DNA of 64,000 bases from DATFVA01 sp963774455 (GTDB taxonomy: Bacteria > Bacteroidota > Ignavibacteria > Ignavibacteriales > Ignavibacteriaceae), in contig CAVZFD010000005.1 of assembly GCA_963774455.1 (NCBI GenBank), forward strand, positions 930,001-994,000, in the 5' to 3' direction. Position numbers and translations under genes: made by a program. Positions 54,106-62,840 of this stretch are shown here, one piece after another (within the stretch, counting starts at the first letter, position 1; the number at the start of each line of letters is the position of its first letter). The notes below the pieces were generated by a model. That model was not told the origin of the DNA, searched no databases, and worked only from the letters and a program-made list of their open reading frames with translations.

Positions 54106-55207
54106 ATGTACATAGATGAATTAAAGCAGCTTGAAGAATACAGAAAAAGGATCGAGACATTAAGAGGTTATCTTTGACGTCGATACAAAAGACTCAAAAA
54201 TAAAAGAACTTCAAAATCAGACCACGCAGCCCGACTTCTGGAACGACCAGATGGGTGCGCAGAAGGTACTCCAGGAAATAAAATCGCTTGAGAGCTGGGT
54301 TAACCTGTGGAAAGAGCTCGATAAAAAAGCATCAGCTTTGAAGGAGTTCATCCAGCTTGCCGAAATGGAGGATGATGAATCTTTCCGTAATGACATCGAA
54401 AGCGAACTGAACTCCGTTAAGAAATCCCTTGAGGAAGCTGAATTCAAAAATATGCTCAGCGGGCATGATGATGATAAAAACTGTATTCTGTCTATCCATT
54501 CGGGAGCAGGCGGTACGGAGGCGCAGGACTGGGCAGAAATGCTCATGCGAATGTACCTTCGCTGGGGGGAGCAGAACAATTTCAAAATGACCATACTTGA
54601 TATGCTTGAGGGAGATGGAGCGGGTATTAAGAGCGTATCCATAGAAGTTCAGGGAGAATTTTCATACGGATACTTAAAGGCTGAAAATGGTGTTCACCGT
54701 CTCGTTAGAATTTCTCCTTTTGATGCAAATAAAAGAAGGCATACTTCTTTTGCCTCCGTGTTTGTAATTCCAGAAATTGATGACACAATTGTAATAGAAA
54801 TAAATCCTGCTGATCTTCGAATAGACACTTACAGGTCGGGCGGTAAAGGGGGACAGAACGTTAATAAGGTTGAGACGGCAGTACGTATCACTCATATTCC
54901 TACCAATACGGTTGCTGCATGCCAGAGTGAGAGATCGCAGCTTCAGAACAGGACAAACGCAATGAAACTTCTGAAGTCGAAACTTTACCAGATTGAGAAA
55001 GAAAAGCAGGAATCCGAACTCGATGAAGTTGAAAAGAGCAAAATGAAGATCGAGTGGGGAAGTCAGATACGTTCGTATGTCTTTCATCCTTATAATATGG
55101 TTAAGGATCATCGTACTGACGAAGAAACTTCCGATGTTCAGTCGGTAATGGATGGTGACATCAACAGGTTCATCAAAGCATTTTTAATGAAGTTCAGTCA
55201 GAATTAG
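54106..55207 (+). CDS. prfB: Peptide chain release factor 2, with programmed +1 frameshift
   Basis: Recognises UAA and UGA stops. Translation begins at ATG 54106 (after CAGGAG) and meets TGA at 54175 in the sequence CTT-TGA-C; a +1 shift at CTT continues with GAC at 54176 into the main frame, giving 366 residues. The main frame has SGAGGTEAQDWAEMLMRMY, the tripeptide SPF (RISPFDANKRR) for stop reading, and the catalytic GGQ in SGGKGGQNVNKVET. An internal start would lack the N-terminal domain. This is the classical autoregulation of RF2. Confidence 0.96.
54163..54178 (+). promoter_or_regulatory. prfB programmed +1 frameshift site
   Basis: AGAGGTTATCTTTGAC: a purine-rich AGAGG acts as the internal Shine-Dalgarno-like stimulator upstream of the slippery CTT-T and the poorly read TGA-C. 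It has the canonical spacing of the E. coli site, though the stimulator is shorter than AGGGGG. Confidence 0.93.
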
Positions 55208-55313
55208 TTTTCAATTTTCTTCCCGTACAGCAGGAATATCTTGATATAAAAATATTTATTAACCAAATTCGCATAATAGTTACCCGTAAATTTCCAGCAG
55301 TAATTAAGAGGAA

Positions 55314-56333
55314 GTGGTGTCCAGGTTAATATTCAGATTTGTTGTGGTTATTGTGATAGTCAATTCTCTTTGCATAACTACCTTTGCACAGAGTTCATCA
55401 AATTCCAATACTAGCTTGAGGAAATCATTATTCCTTTCTGATCCGGTACTCAAAGATATTTATCAGCCTGAATATGTTTTGTCTAATCCTAACTTTTTAG
55501 ATTCAGTAAAAACCCTGCGCAATTCTTTTAATAGCGCCAGTAAAATAAATTATTATCGTCTTGGAATCGTCAGTGGTACATCCCTCGCATTTTTAGGTGG
55601 TTTTTACCTTCGCATGAAAACCGCCTGGTGGAAGGATGATTCCAGAAAATTTCATTTTTCCTATGATGATAAATATGTTAAGAATGTAGATAAAGTTGGT
55701 CATCTTTACGGCGCTGTTTTGTTCACAGAAGGATTTGGTTTAGGACTAAGATGGTCGGGATTAGATGAAGAATCATCACTATTATATGGAGGTATTTTAA
55801 GTACGATTGTTTATACGGGTATTGAGATCAAGGATGGATTTGCTCCTTACTGGGGATTTGATCCGGGGGATATGGCAGCAGATCTGATCGGAGCATTTTA
55901 TCCTTACTTACAAACTCAGGTATCATTTCTTAAGGACTTCAATTTGAAATGGAGTTACTGGCCTTCTACAAGTCCTTATTTTAGTCATATTGACGGTGTT
56001 AATCAAAACGACCAGTTCTTCACCGATGATTATGAAGGTCAGACATTCTGGCTAAGTGTTAACGTTAGAAATTATCTGCCAGATAGTTTCAGATCAATCT
56101 GGCCCGATTTCCTGAATATAGCTGGGGGGCTTTCGGTTAAAAATATTGACGGGCATGGAAATGGTGATTATATAGTTATTATTTCCCCTGACATCAGTCT
56201 CAGGAAATTGTTTAAGTCTGAAAGTGAATTTCTGAATTCACTTTTAGGTTATTTCGACTACCTTCATTTTCCCTTACCTGCTATACAGGTTTCCCCAAAG
56301 TTCAGAGGTTTTGGTATATATCTGAATCCTTAG
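55314..56333 (+). CDS. DUF2279-family envelope protein
   Basis: A 339-residue exported protein: signal sequence to TTFAQ, a hydrophobic segment GTSLAFLGGFYL, then the DUF2279 (YfiM-like) core, YVKNVDKVGHLYGAVLFTEGF with DKxGH and GIEIKDGFAPYWGFDPGDMAADLIGA. The C-terminal third is beta-rich and ends in an aromatic strand. It is probably envelope-located; the function is unknown. Two GTG codons (55314, 55317) could start it; the second has better spacing from AAGAGGA. Confidence 0.78.
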   Translation: MVSRLIFRFVVVIVIVNSLCITTFAQSSSNSNTSLRKSLFLSDPVLKDIYQPEYVLSNPNFLDSVKTLRNSFNSASKINYYRLGIVSGTSLAFLGGFYLRMKTAWWKDDSRKFHFSYDDKYVKNVDKVGHLYGAVLFTEGFGLGLRWSGLDEESSLLYGGILSTIVYTGIEIKDGFAPYWGFDPGDMAADLIGAFYPYLQTQVSFLKDFNLKWSYWPSTSPYFSHIDGVNQNDQFFTDDYEGQTFWLSVNVRNYLPDSFRSIWPDFLNIAGGLSVKNIDGHGNGDYIVIISPDISLRKLFKSESEFLNSLLGYFDYLHFPLPAIQVSPKFRGFGIYLNP

Positions 56334-56580
56334 AACAATTTCATTTCATTGTGTCTGATCCAGAAATTTTTTCAATCTGAATCGAGGAAATACTTTATCC
56401 GGTTATTCATAAATAATAGGACTTTAAAAATGAAAAACCCGTCGAAGGGGAATCGCCAGTGGGTCAGATTCATTTAACATCAAGAGGCAGGGGTAACCTC
56501 TTGAAAGAACCTGGTTTAATTTTCAAAAGAAACTTATTCACTGTCAACACAAAACATGAACAGGTGAAAAATCTATTTAA
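56334..56580. other. Intergenic stretch with no supported gene
   Basis: First part of the 1.1-kb gap after the DUF2279 gene. It holds a 14-codon frame at 56430 (starting MKNPSKGN) and a weak AAGAGG/CCTCTT hairpin near 56490, neither of which I can support as functional. Confidence 0.4.
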
Positions 56581-56718
56581 TTAATCCGAATTATTTTTTT
56601 TCTTCCTTACTTTCTGAACAAGCGTGGTCAGTAGAATCCCTACAGTTGCAATGGTTGAGGTATAACCTGCTATCTTCTTGATTTTCGATAATCTCTTTTT
56701 CGTTTTTCTTGCGCGCAT
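56581..56718 (-). CDS. 45-residue basic single-span membrane peptide
   Basis: ATG 56718 (minus strand) with AAGGA 9-13 nt upstream encodes 45 residues: a basic start (MRARKTKKRLSKIKK), one hydrophobic span (YTSTIATVGILLTTLV) and a basic end (RKKKNNSD). The build and the good ribosome-binding site argue for a real small gene. I know no family for it. It is alone on its strand within a 1.1-kb gap. Confidence 0.55.
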   Translation of the reverse strand: MRARKTKKRLSKIKKIAGYTSTIATVGILLTTLVQKVRKKKNNSD

Positions 56719-57059
56719 AATATTCTTCCTTTTTCTTTCTAAGATAATTATATACCGGGTATTACTCTGTTATCGCCGTTCGGGATGGCATTCCTAATGA
56801 TAACTGACACAAAATCTGAATTTTTGGGAGATTCATGTGTATTGTAATACAAGGTTCATAAAAGAACTTTTATTGTGCCCTTTCTTAATCTTTTCAAAGC
56901 AGATATCGGAATTTACCAGCAGAGAATGCCTGATCTTGCTCCCCGCAGGAGTGTGCGTTCTTTCGGAGAGATAAATTTAACCCCGTTGAAGTACTCCTTT
57001 CTCAAACTATTTGTTTCATTCAAGTATATGTAATACCAAGTAATACTCTATTGCCTGCC
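56719..57059. other. Intergenic stretch with no recognised feature
   Basis: AT-rich sequence upstream of the alr remnant. I see no gene, repeat or convincing terminator. Confidence 0.5.
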
Positions 57060-57062
57060 TCG

Positions 57063-57300
57063 TTTTCCATCTATCCGCTGCAAAGGATCATTTCCTGGAA
57101 GAGCAAAATAATGAGCGTAAAGCATGTAGCAACAGGGGAGTTTGTAGGTTACGGCACCTCTTTCAAGGATTTATTAAACAGGCTCTATTCTCAAGATAAA
57201 CAGGGTGCTCAGCCTGGTTGATATAATCACACTCGGTGCTGAAAAACGATACTTAATATTCCCCATAAAGACAATGGAGCAATTAAAGAATATGAAATGA
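57063..57300 (+). pseudogene. Alanine racemase C-terminal-domain remnant
   Basis: In one frame the sequence reads YPLQRIISWKSKIMSVKHVA followed by TGEFVGYGTSFKD, which matches the start of the alanine racemase C-terminal domain (L-x-P-x-x-S-x-K-S-R-I, then G-E-x-V-G-Y-G-x-T-F). The frame ends at TGA 57219-57221. A neighbouring frame then gives LVDIITLGAEKRY to 57300, like the later G-D-x-V-x-L-x-G segment. The Tyr-rich centre of the domain and the whole PLP barrel are missing. It is a degraded fragment, unlikely to be expressed. Confidence 0.6.
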
Positions 57301-57457
57301 ATTTTGAGCACGTGAAATCATCCGAACAAATCAGTTATCGCTATTTTATTTTAGGAAAATAATTTATCTTACTTAACATGATTCCCAAATCACTTATAAG
57401 GACGGAAAAATTGAATAAATTCCATTACAAAATAAATAACAATATAGGAGAGACCGG

Positions 57458-58993
57458 ATGATCAAAAGATACTTTTTTCTTTTACTCAGTATTTTATTTA
57501 GTTTTTCTGTAGCTAATGCCCAGAGTGGATGGTTTTCGCTAAGTTCCGGCACAGCTAACGGCTTGAATGGTGTCGGTATTTTTACTACTGATTACGCCAT
57601 CGCTGTGGGCGACGCAGGAACTATACTCAGAACAACTGACGGCGGAAGCAGCTGGGATAGCATGACTTCAGGTACTTCTCAAAGGCTGAACAGCATTAGT
57701 GTTATAAATAACAGCACTGCTGTTATTGCAGGTGATGCAGGCACCGTGCTAAGAACGATTGACGGCGGATCATCGTGGGAGAGTATAACATCTAATGTCA
57801 CCGACAACCTTATGTCCGTCTCCTTTAACGGACCGAACGGCGTTGCCGGCGGCACATCCCAGACAATTTTATTTTCAACCGATGCAGGTGCAACCTGGAC
57901 CACTTCACAAACCGGCTTCTTCGGAGGTGGGTTCTGGGGAGTGCAGATGCTTGATGCTGACAATGCTTTCGTTGCGGGTGAGAATTCCATATTTCAGCCT
58001 ATGCTCGGGTGGTCAACTAACGGCGGTCAGAACTGGGACTATACAGCATTTTACCTTAACAGCAATGAAGGCCGATTATATGGCGTTCATTTCTTTGACT
58101 CTAATAACGGGGTTGCTGCAGCTTCTGTATGGACCGGAGAAGGTGCAATTGCCTTAACTTCCGACGGAGGTGCAAGTTGGAATACGTTACCTTTTGTTAA
58201 TAATGCCCTTTATTCTCTTAACTTTCCCGCAGGTCAGACTGATGTTGGATATGCTGCAGGTGCTGCCGGAATTATTATTAAAACAACTGACGGCGGCGGC
58301 AGCTGGGTTGATCAAATTAGCGGTACCTCTGTTACCCTTTTTGGAATTGGTTTCGGAGATGAGGCGGCGGGTTACGCTGTAGGCGAAAATGGAACTATTC
58401 TGAAAACCGTTTCAGGAGGAGTTATTCCTGTTGAGCTCACTTCATTCAGAGCACAGCTTGAGGAAATGATAGTTAGGCTTTCTTGGCACACAGCCTCCGA
58501 AACTAATAACAGCGGATTTTTCATTCAGCGTAGAGTCGGTAATACCTGGGAGAACCTTGATTTTGTCCAGGGATATGGAACGACTACGGAAGCTCACAGT
58601 TACGTTTACGTCGATAACCTTTCAGATCTGAACTACCGCGGTAAAGTTTATTACAGGCTCAAACAGGTTGATTTTGACGGAACAACTGATTATTCTTCAT
58701 CAGCTGAAGTTACATATGAACCGAAACCAAATGATTATGTTCTCGATCAGAATTACCCTAATCCTTTTAATCCTGTAACCTCAATTAAATTTTCTATTCC
58801 TGAAGGATCTCAGGTAAAGCTGATAGTTTATGATCTACTTGGAAACGAGGTGCAGACGCTTGTTGATGAATATAAATCCCCCGGAACTTATTCTGTAAAA
58901 TTCAACGGTGCTGAACTGACCAGCGGAATTTATATATACCGTTTTCAAGCCGGCGAATTTGTTTCTACCAAACGAATGGCGCTGATAAAGTAA
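57458..58993 (+). CDS. T9SS cargo protein with YCF48/BNR-like repeats
   Basis: A 511-residue secreted protein. A signal peptide ends at VANAQ; next come about six repeats of the photosystem-assembly YCF48/BNR-like beta-propeller (TILRTTDGGSSWDS, TVLRTIDGGSSWES, IIIKTTDGGGSWVD, TILKTVSGG), a fibronectin-like linker (PVELTSFRAQL), and the C-terminal type IX secretion sorting domain with DQNYPNPFNP, VYDLLGNEV and SGIYIYRFQAG. It should be exported through the outer membrane and anchored or released; the ligand is unknown. It follows a 1.1-kb gap with its own ribosome-binding site GGAGAG. Confidence 0.9.
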   Translation: MIKRYFFLLLSILFSFSVANAQSGWFSLSSGTANGLNGVGIFTTDYAIAVGDAGTILRTTDGGSSWDSMTSGTSQRLNSISVINNSTAVIAGDAGTVLRTIDGGSSWESITSNVTDNLMSVSFNGPNGVAGGTSQTILFSTDAGATWTTSQTGFFGGGFWGVQMLDADNAFVAGENSIFQPMLGWSTNGGQNWDYTAFYLNSNEGRLYGVHFFDSNNGVAAASVWTGEGAIALTSDGGASWNTLPFVNNALYSLNFPAGQTDVGYAAGAAGIIIKTTDGGGSWVDQISGTSVTLFGIGFGDEAAGYAVGENGTILKTVSGGVIPVELTSFRAQLEEMIVRLSWHTASETNNSGFFIQRRVGNTWENLDFVQGYGTTTEAHSYVYVDNLSDLNYRGKVYYRLKQVDFDGTTDYSSSAEVTYEPKPNDYVLDQNYPNPFNPVTSIKFSIPEGSQVKLIVYDLLGNEVQTLVDEYKSPGTYSVKFNGAELTSGIYIYRFQAGEFVSTKRMALIK

Positions 58994-59024
58994 TTTTGTA
59001 ACTTAACCAACCTGCTTTATAGAC

Positions 59025-59054
59025 CCCGGGATTTGCGTTCCGGGGTTTTTTTAT
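59025..59054 (+). terminator. Terminator of the T9SS cargo gene
   Basis: ACCCCGGGA/TCCGGGGT stem with one bulge, a short loop and a T-tract, 31 bp after the stop. Confidence 0.88.
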
Positions 59055-59120
59055 GTCAAATCCGTCTGAAATTCAAATGAAGCCTGCGTTCCGGGATAGG
59101 GTCCATCTTACATAGCACCT

Positions 59121-59186
59121 GAATACATTCTGAATACGTTCTGAATACGTTCTGAATACGTTCTGAATACGTTCTGAATACGTTCA
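59121..59186. repeat. Six tandem copies of an 11-bp unit, GAATACGTTCT
   Basis: The first copy reads GAATACATTCT, copies two to five are exact, and the sixth ends in CA. Each unit includes the imperfect palindrome GAA-N4-TTC, and the 11-bp period places all units on one face of the helix. It lies in the 402-bp gap upstream of the trehalose synthase gene. Beyond this and the terminator, nothing else is seen in the gap. Confidence 0.9.
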
Positions 59187-59395
59187 AAACTCTACGCATT
59201 TCCAGAATCAAAACAGAGACGAAAGAGAAAAAGGTCCTGTAATTAGTTGAAATCAAAGAATTATCTGAATGACTCCGGGTGACGGCTTACATTCTTTGCA
59301 ATCTTCTGTAATTATTTTATATATAATGTATTACATCACTTTAAAAAACCAGAATATTTGCAAAATTGTATTTATTCAAAACGGATTTTCACTTT

Positions 59396-62300
59396 ATGGC
59401 AATTATCAGAAATCATGATGACCTTTTGTGGTATAAGGACGGCATAATGTACCAGGTACATATCAAATCTTTCATGGACAGCAATAATGACGGAATAGGG
59501 GATATAAAAGGATTGACCGAAAAACTCAATTATATTCATTCACTTGGAATAAATATTCTCTGGGTGCTCCCATTTTACCCTTCGCCGATGAAAGACGACG
59601 GTTATGATATTTCAGATTATTTTAATATAAATCCCGACTACGGTACGCTCGGGGATTTTAAGGAATTTCTCGAAGAGGCACATAAGAGAAAAATAAGGGT
59701 AGTAACCGAGCTGGTAATGAACCACACATCGGACCAGCATGAATGGTTTAAGCGCGCCAGGAAAAGTCCTGCCGGCAGTCCCGAAAGAAATTTTTATGTC
59801 TGGAGCAAAACGGGTAAAGAATACGGGGATGCAAGAATCATTTTCAGTGATTTTGAAACTTCGAACTGGACGTGGGATTCAGCTGCAAACGCATACTACT
59901 GGCACCGTTTTTACTCCCATCAGCCTGATCTTAATTTCGATAACCCTGAAGTGCACGAAGCAATTTTCAGAGCAGTTGACTTCTGGTTCGAGATGGGTGT
60001 TGACGGGATGCGGCTTGATGCAGTTCCGTATTTATATGAACGGGAAGGAACAAGCTGCGAGAATCTTCCGGAGACTCATGCATTTCTAAAAAAGCTAAAT
60101 GCCCATCTCGGGGAAAAATTCAGGGACAAAATGTTCCTGGCCGAAGCGAACCAGTGGCCAGAGGATGCTGTAGCCTATTTCGGAAACGGAGATGAATGCC
60201 ACATGGCTTTTCATTTTCCCCTGATGCCGAGGATGTATATGGCCGTGCAGATGGAAACCAGATATCCCATAATAGACATACTTGAACAGACGCCAGGGAT
60301 TCCGCATAACTGCCAATGGGCAATGTTCCTCCGGAACCACGATGAGCTTACCCTTGAGATGGTTACGGATGAAGAACGCGATTATATGTACCGGTATTAT
60401 GCAAAGGATAAACACGCCCGGTTAAACCTTGGGATCAGACGCCGGCTCGCACCGCTGGTTGAAAACAACCGGCGCAAGATCAAGCTCCTCAACATCCTGC
60501 TTTTCTCATTCCCCGGTACGCCGATTATATATTATGGTGATGAAATAGGGATGGGAGATAATTTTTATTTAGGTGACCGGAACGGGGTAAGAACACCCAT
60601 GCAGTGGAGTCCCGACCGTAATGCCGGCTTCTCCCGTGTAAATCCACAGCAGCTTCTGCTGCCCGTTATAATAGATCCTGAATACCATTTTGAAAGTGTA
60701 AATGTTGAGGTCCAGGAAAGAATCCCTTCCTCGCTTCTTACCTGGATGAAGCGTGCAATTGCAGTAAGGAAGAAGTATCGGGCCTTCGGAAGAGGGGAAA
60801 TTGAATTTCTATCTCCCTCAAATTCCAAGGTGCTTGCTTTCCTTCGTAAATATAAAGATGAGACAATCCTTATTGTGGCCAGCCTGTCAAGGTTCAGCCA
60901 GGTAGTCGAACTCAACCTTTCCAGTTATACGGGAAGCACACCGGTGGAGTTATTCAGCAGGAATAAATTTCCGTCCATAAAAGATAATTACTATATGCTG
61001 ACAATGAATGCATATGATTATTACTGGTTCCAGCTTGTTCCGGTTGATGAATCCCGGCAGAGCGCCGACTTTTATGAACCGCCGGAACTAGAACCATTGT
61101 CCGGTGAGTTTTCTTTTTTTAAGTATGATGATGAGAGCCTTCTAAATACAGTTGCCATCCCTGATTTTATTAAAAGAAATCACTGGCTAGATAATCGTGA
61201 TAAAGAGATTGAAGAGATTAATGTTTACGATGAAATACCACTTTCCCAGGGCAAAGAATATCAGTCGCTCGTACTGCTTAAAGTAAGTTATATTGATGAG
61301 ACACCACTGGGATTAATAATCCCATGCTCAACAGCGTTTTTTAACAAAGAACAGATTAAGGATCCCGAAAGACTGCGTTCTGTAATCGCCTACCTGGATA
61401 AGCAGGGCAGTGTAGTATGTGAATGTTTAAATGACAATACATTCAGGGACTCACTTATCTCTGCGGTGATCAGCTCAGGGCAGATAAAAGGCAAAAGAGG
61501 AGATCTGATAATAGAAAAGGAAAAAGGTTTTAATAAAGCTGTGGAAGAAAGTCTCGATTCGAAAATATCCGATATAGATCACTCTAATCTGAAATTCATC
61601 GACGTGGTCTATGGCGGAGGTATTAAAATTCGTCTCTACCGGAAGTTTGAGGAAGCCGGCCACCCCGGAATTGAGATGTTCCGTGCGCTCTCCCAGCAGT
61701 CGTCTTTTTCCCATATACCCGAATACCTGGGAACAATATATTATAGGTCATCAGACGGCAACAGATATGTTTTCGGCTTCATAGAAAAAGAAGTTCCCAA
61801 CGAGGGAAATTTCTGGAAGTATATGAAAGATGCTTCAATCAATCATTATGAAAAGAGAATTCACCTTGAAAAATCGACCATTACTGATTTCAGCATTGGG
61901 AGTATCAGTCTACTAACCGAAAATCTGAAAGATTACGATTTTACCGCAAGCTGGGATGAACTTGATTCAATGAATCTTGATCTGATGGGACTGCTAGGTA
62001 AAAGAACCGGCGAGCTTCACACGACTCTTTCAACACTATCCGCAGAGGGTTTTGAACCCGAAAATTTCAATTCCTTCTACCAGCGGTCTATTTACCAGTC
62101 GAACCGTTCGCTTGTCAGGAATACTTTCCGGTTGATGAAAAATTATACCGGCGAAATGAAAGAAAGTATGGAAGAGATTATCAACAGAGAGGAGGTGATC
62201 ATCAATTACCTAAGATCTCTGCTTGAAGATAGATTCAATGCACAGAAGATCCGTATTCACGGAGATCTCAATTTAAAACGAATCCTGTTTACAGGAAGAG

Positions 62301-62710
62301 ATTTTCTATTTATGAACTTTGAAGGTCAGCCCGCAATTGCATCAACCGCAAAACGATTAAAGAGGTCGCCTTTCAGGGATATCGCCGGTATAATCGGATC
62401 TGTCTATTTTGCAGCGCATACTTCTCTACAGAAATTCGGTCACCTTTTAACGGAAGATATAGAAGCCTATAATGCCTTCGCAAACCGCTGGTGGTTCTGT
62501 ACGAGCAACAGGTTCCTGAGGGGCTATTTTGAGACTGCCGGTGAGAGCAACTTCTTTCCGTCTGATGAGAAACAGGTGAACTTTCTCGTCAATATCTATC
62601 TGGTAGAAAAAATGCTGACGGAAATTGATAAAGGAATAACAAGAAATGCCAGTTGGCTGAGAATACCGGTTGAAGGTTTAAGAGTAGTTACCAACCTTCT
62701 GACACCATAA
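59396..62710 (+). CDS. treS: Trehalose synthase-maltokinase fusion (TreS-Mak), kinase domain atypical
   Basis: A protein of 1,104 residues. The first 560 form a GH13 trehalose synthase interconverting maltose and trehalose: IMYQVHIKSFMDSNNDGIGD, VMNHTS, nucleophile in DGMRLDAVPY, acid in LAEANQWPED, and LRNHDELT. A linker and a maltokinase domain follow, seen in MGLLGKRTGELHTTLS, IHGDLNLKRILF and FMNFEGQP. Maltokinases use HGDYHxxQ and DFEG; here Gln is Arg962 and the metal-binding Asp is Asn974, so ATP-dependent phosphorylation of maltose may be lost. ATG 59396 is preferred to TTG 59366. TreZ follows 130 bp downstream. Confidence 0.9.
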   Translation: MAIIRNHDDLLWYKDGIMYQVHIKSFMDSNNDGIGDIKGLTEKLNYIHSLGINILWVLPFYPSPMKDDGYDISDYFNINPDYGTLGDFKEFLEEAHKRKIRVVTELVMNHTSDQHEWFKRARKSPAGSPERNFYVWSKTGKEYGDARIIFSDFETSNWTWDSAANAYYWHRFYSHQPDLNFDNPEVHEAIFRAVDFWFEMGVDGMRLDAVPYLYEREGTSCENLPETHAFLKKLNAHLGEKFRDKMFLAEANQWPEDAVAYFGNGDECHMAFHFPLMPRMYMAVQMETRYPIIDILEQTPGIPHNCQWAMFLRNHDELTLEMVTDEERDYMYRYYAKDKHARLNLGIRRRLAPLVENNRRKIKLLNILLFSFPGTPIIYYGDEIGMGDNFYLGDRNGVRTPMQWSPDRNAGFSRVNPQQLLLPVIIDPEYHFESVNVEVQERIPSSLLTWMKRAIAVRKKYRAFGRGEIEFLSPSNSKVLAFLRKYKDETILIVASLSRFSQVVELNLSSYTGSTPVELFSRNKFPSIKDNYYMLTMNAYDYYWFQLVPVDESRQSADFYEPPELEPLSGEFSFFKYDDESLLNTVAIPDFIKRNHWLDNRDKEIEEINVYDEIPLSQGKEYQSLVLLKVSYIDETPLGLIIPCSTAFFNKEQIKDPERLRSVIAYLDKQGSVVCECLNDNTFRDSLISAVISSGQIKGKRGDLIIEKEKGFNKAVEESLDSKISDIDHSNLKFIDVVYGGGIKIRLYRKFEEAGHPGIEMFRALSQQSSFSHIPEYLGTIYYRSSDGNRYVFGFIEKEVPNEGNFWKYMKDASINHYEKRIHLEKSTITDFSIGSISLLTENLKDYDFTASWDELDSMNLDLMGLLGKRTGELHTTLSTLSAEGFEPENFNSFYQRSIYQSNRSLVRNTFRLMKNYTGEMKESMEEIINREEVIINYLRSLLEDRFNAQKIRIHGDLNLKRILFTGRDFLFMNFEGQPAIASTAKRLKRSPFRDIAGIIGSVYFAAHTSLQKFGHLLTEDIEAYNAFANRWWFCTSNRFLRGYFETAGESNFFPSDEKQVNFLVNIYLVEKMLTEIDKGITRNASWLRIPVEGLRVVTNLLTP

Positions 62711-62840
62711 TCGGATTTGTGTCAATAAATACAGCAAATTTATTATTAATAAAAAAAATTATAGTTGTGACAGACAGTATAAACTAACAGGACTTCTACT
62801 TATATAATTGTAAACTTTAAACATACAACGCTAAGTATTG

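Noticed and set aside
54674..55111. 145-codon minus-strand frame inside prfB
   Set aside because: It is a shadow of the strongly conserved RF2 sequence.
59056..59256. Minus-strand open frame of 66 codons
   Set aside because: Its middle is the translated 11-bp tandem repeat (an 11-residue period), it begins inside the T9SS terminator region and shows no domain.
62700..62726. TGACAC/GTGTCA inverted repeat after treS as a terminator
   Set aside because: Only a 6-bp stem with a 13-nt loop and no T-tract; treZ follows on the same strand.
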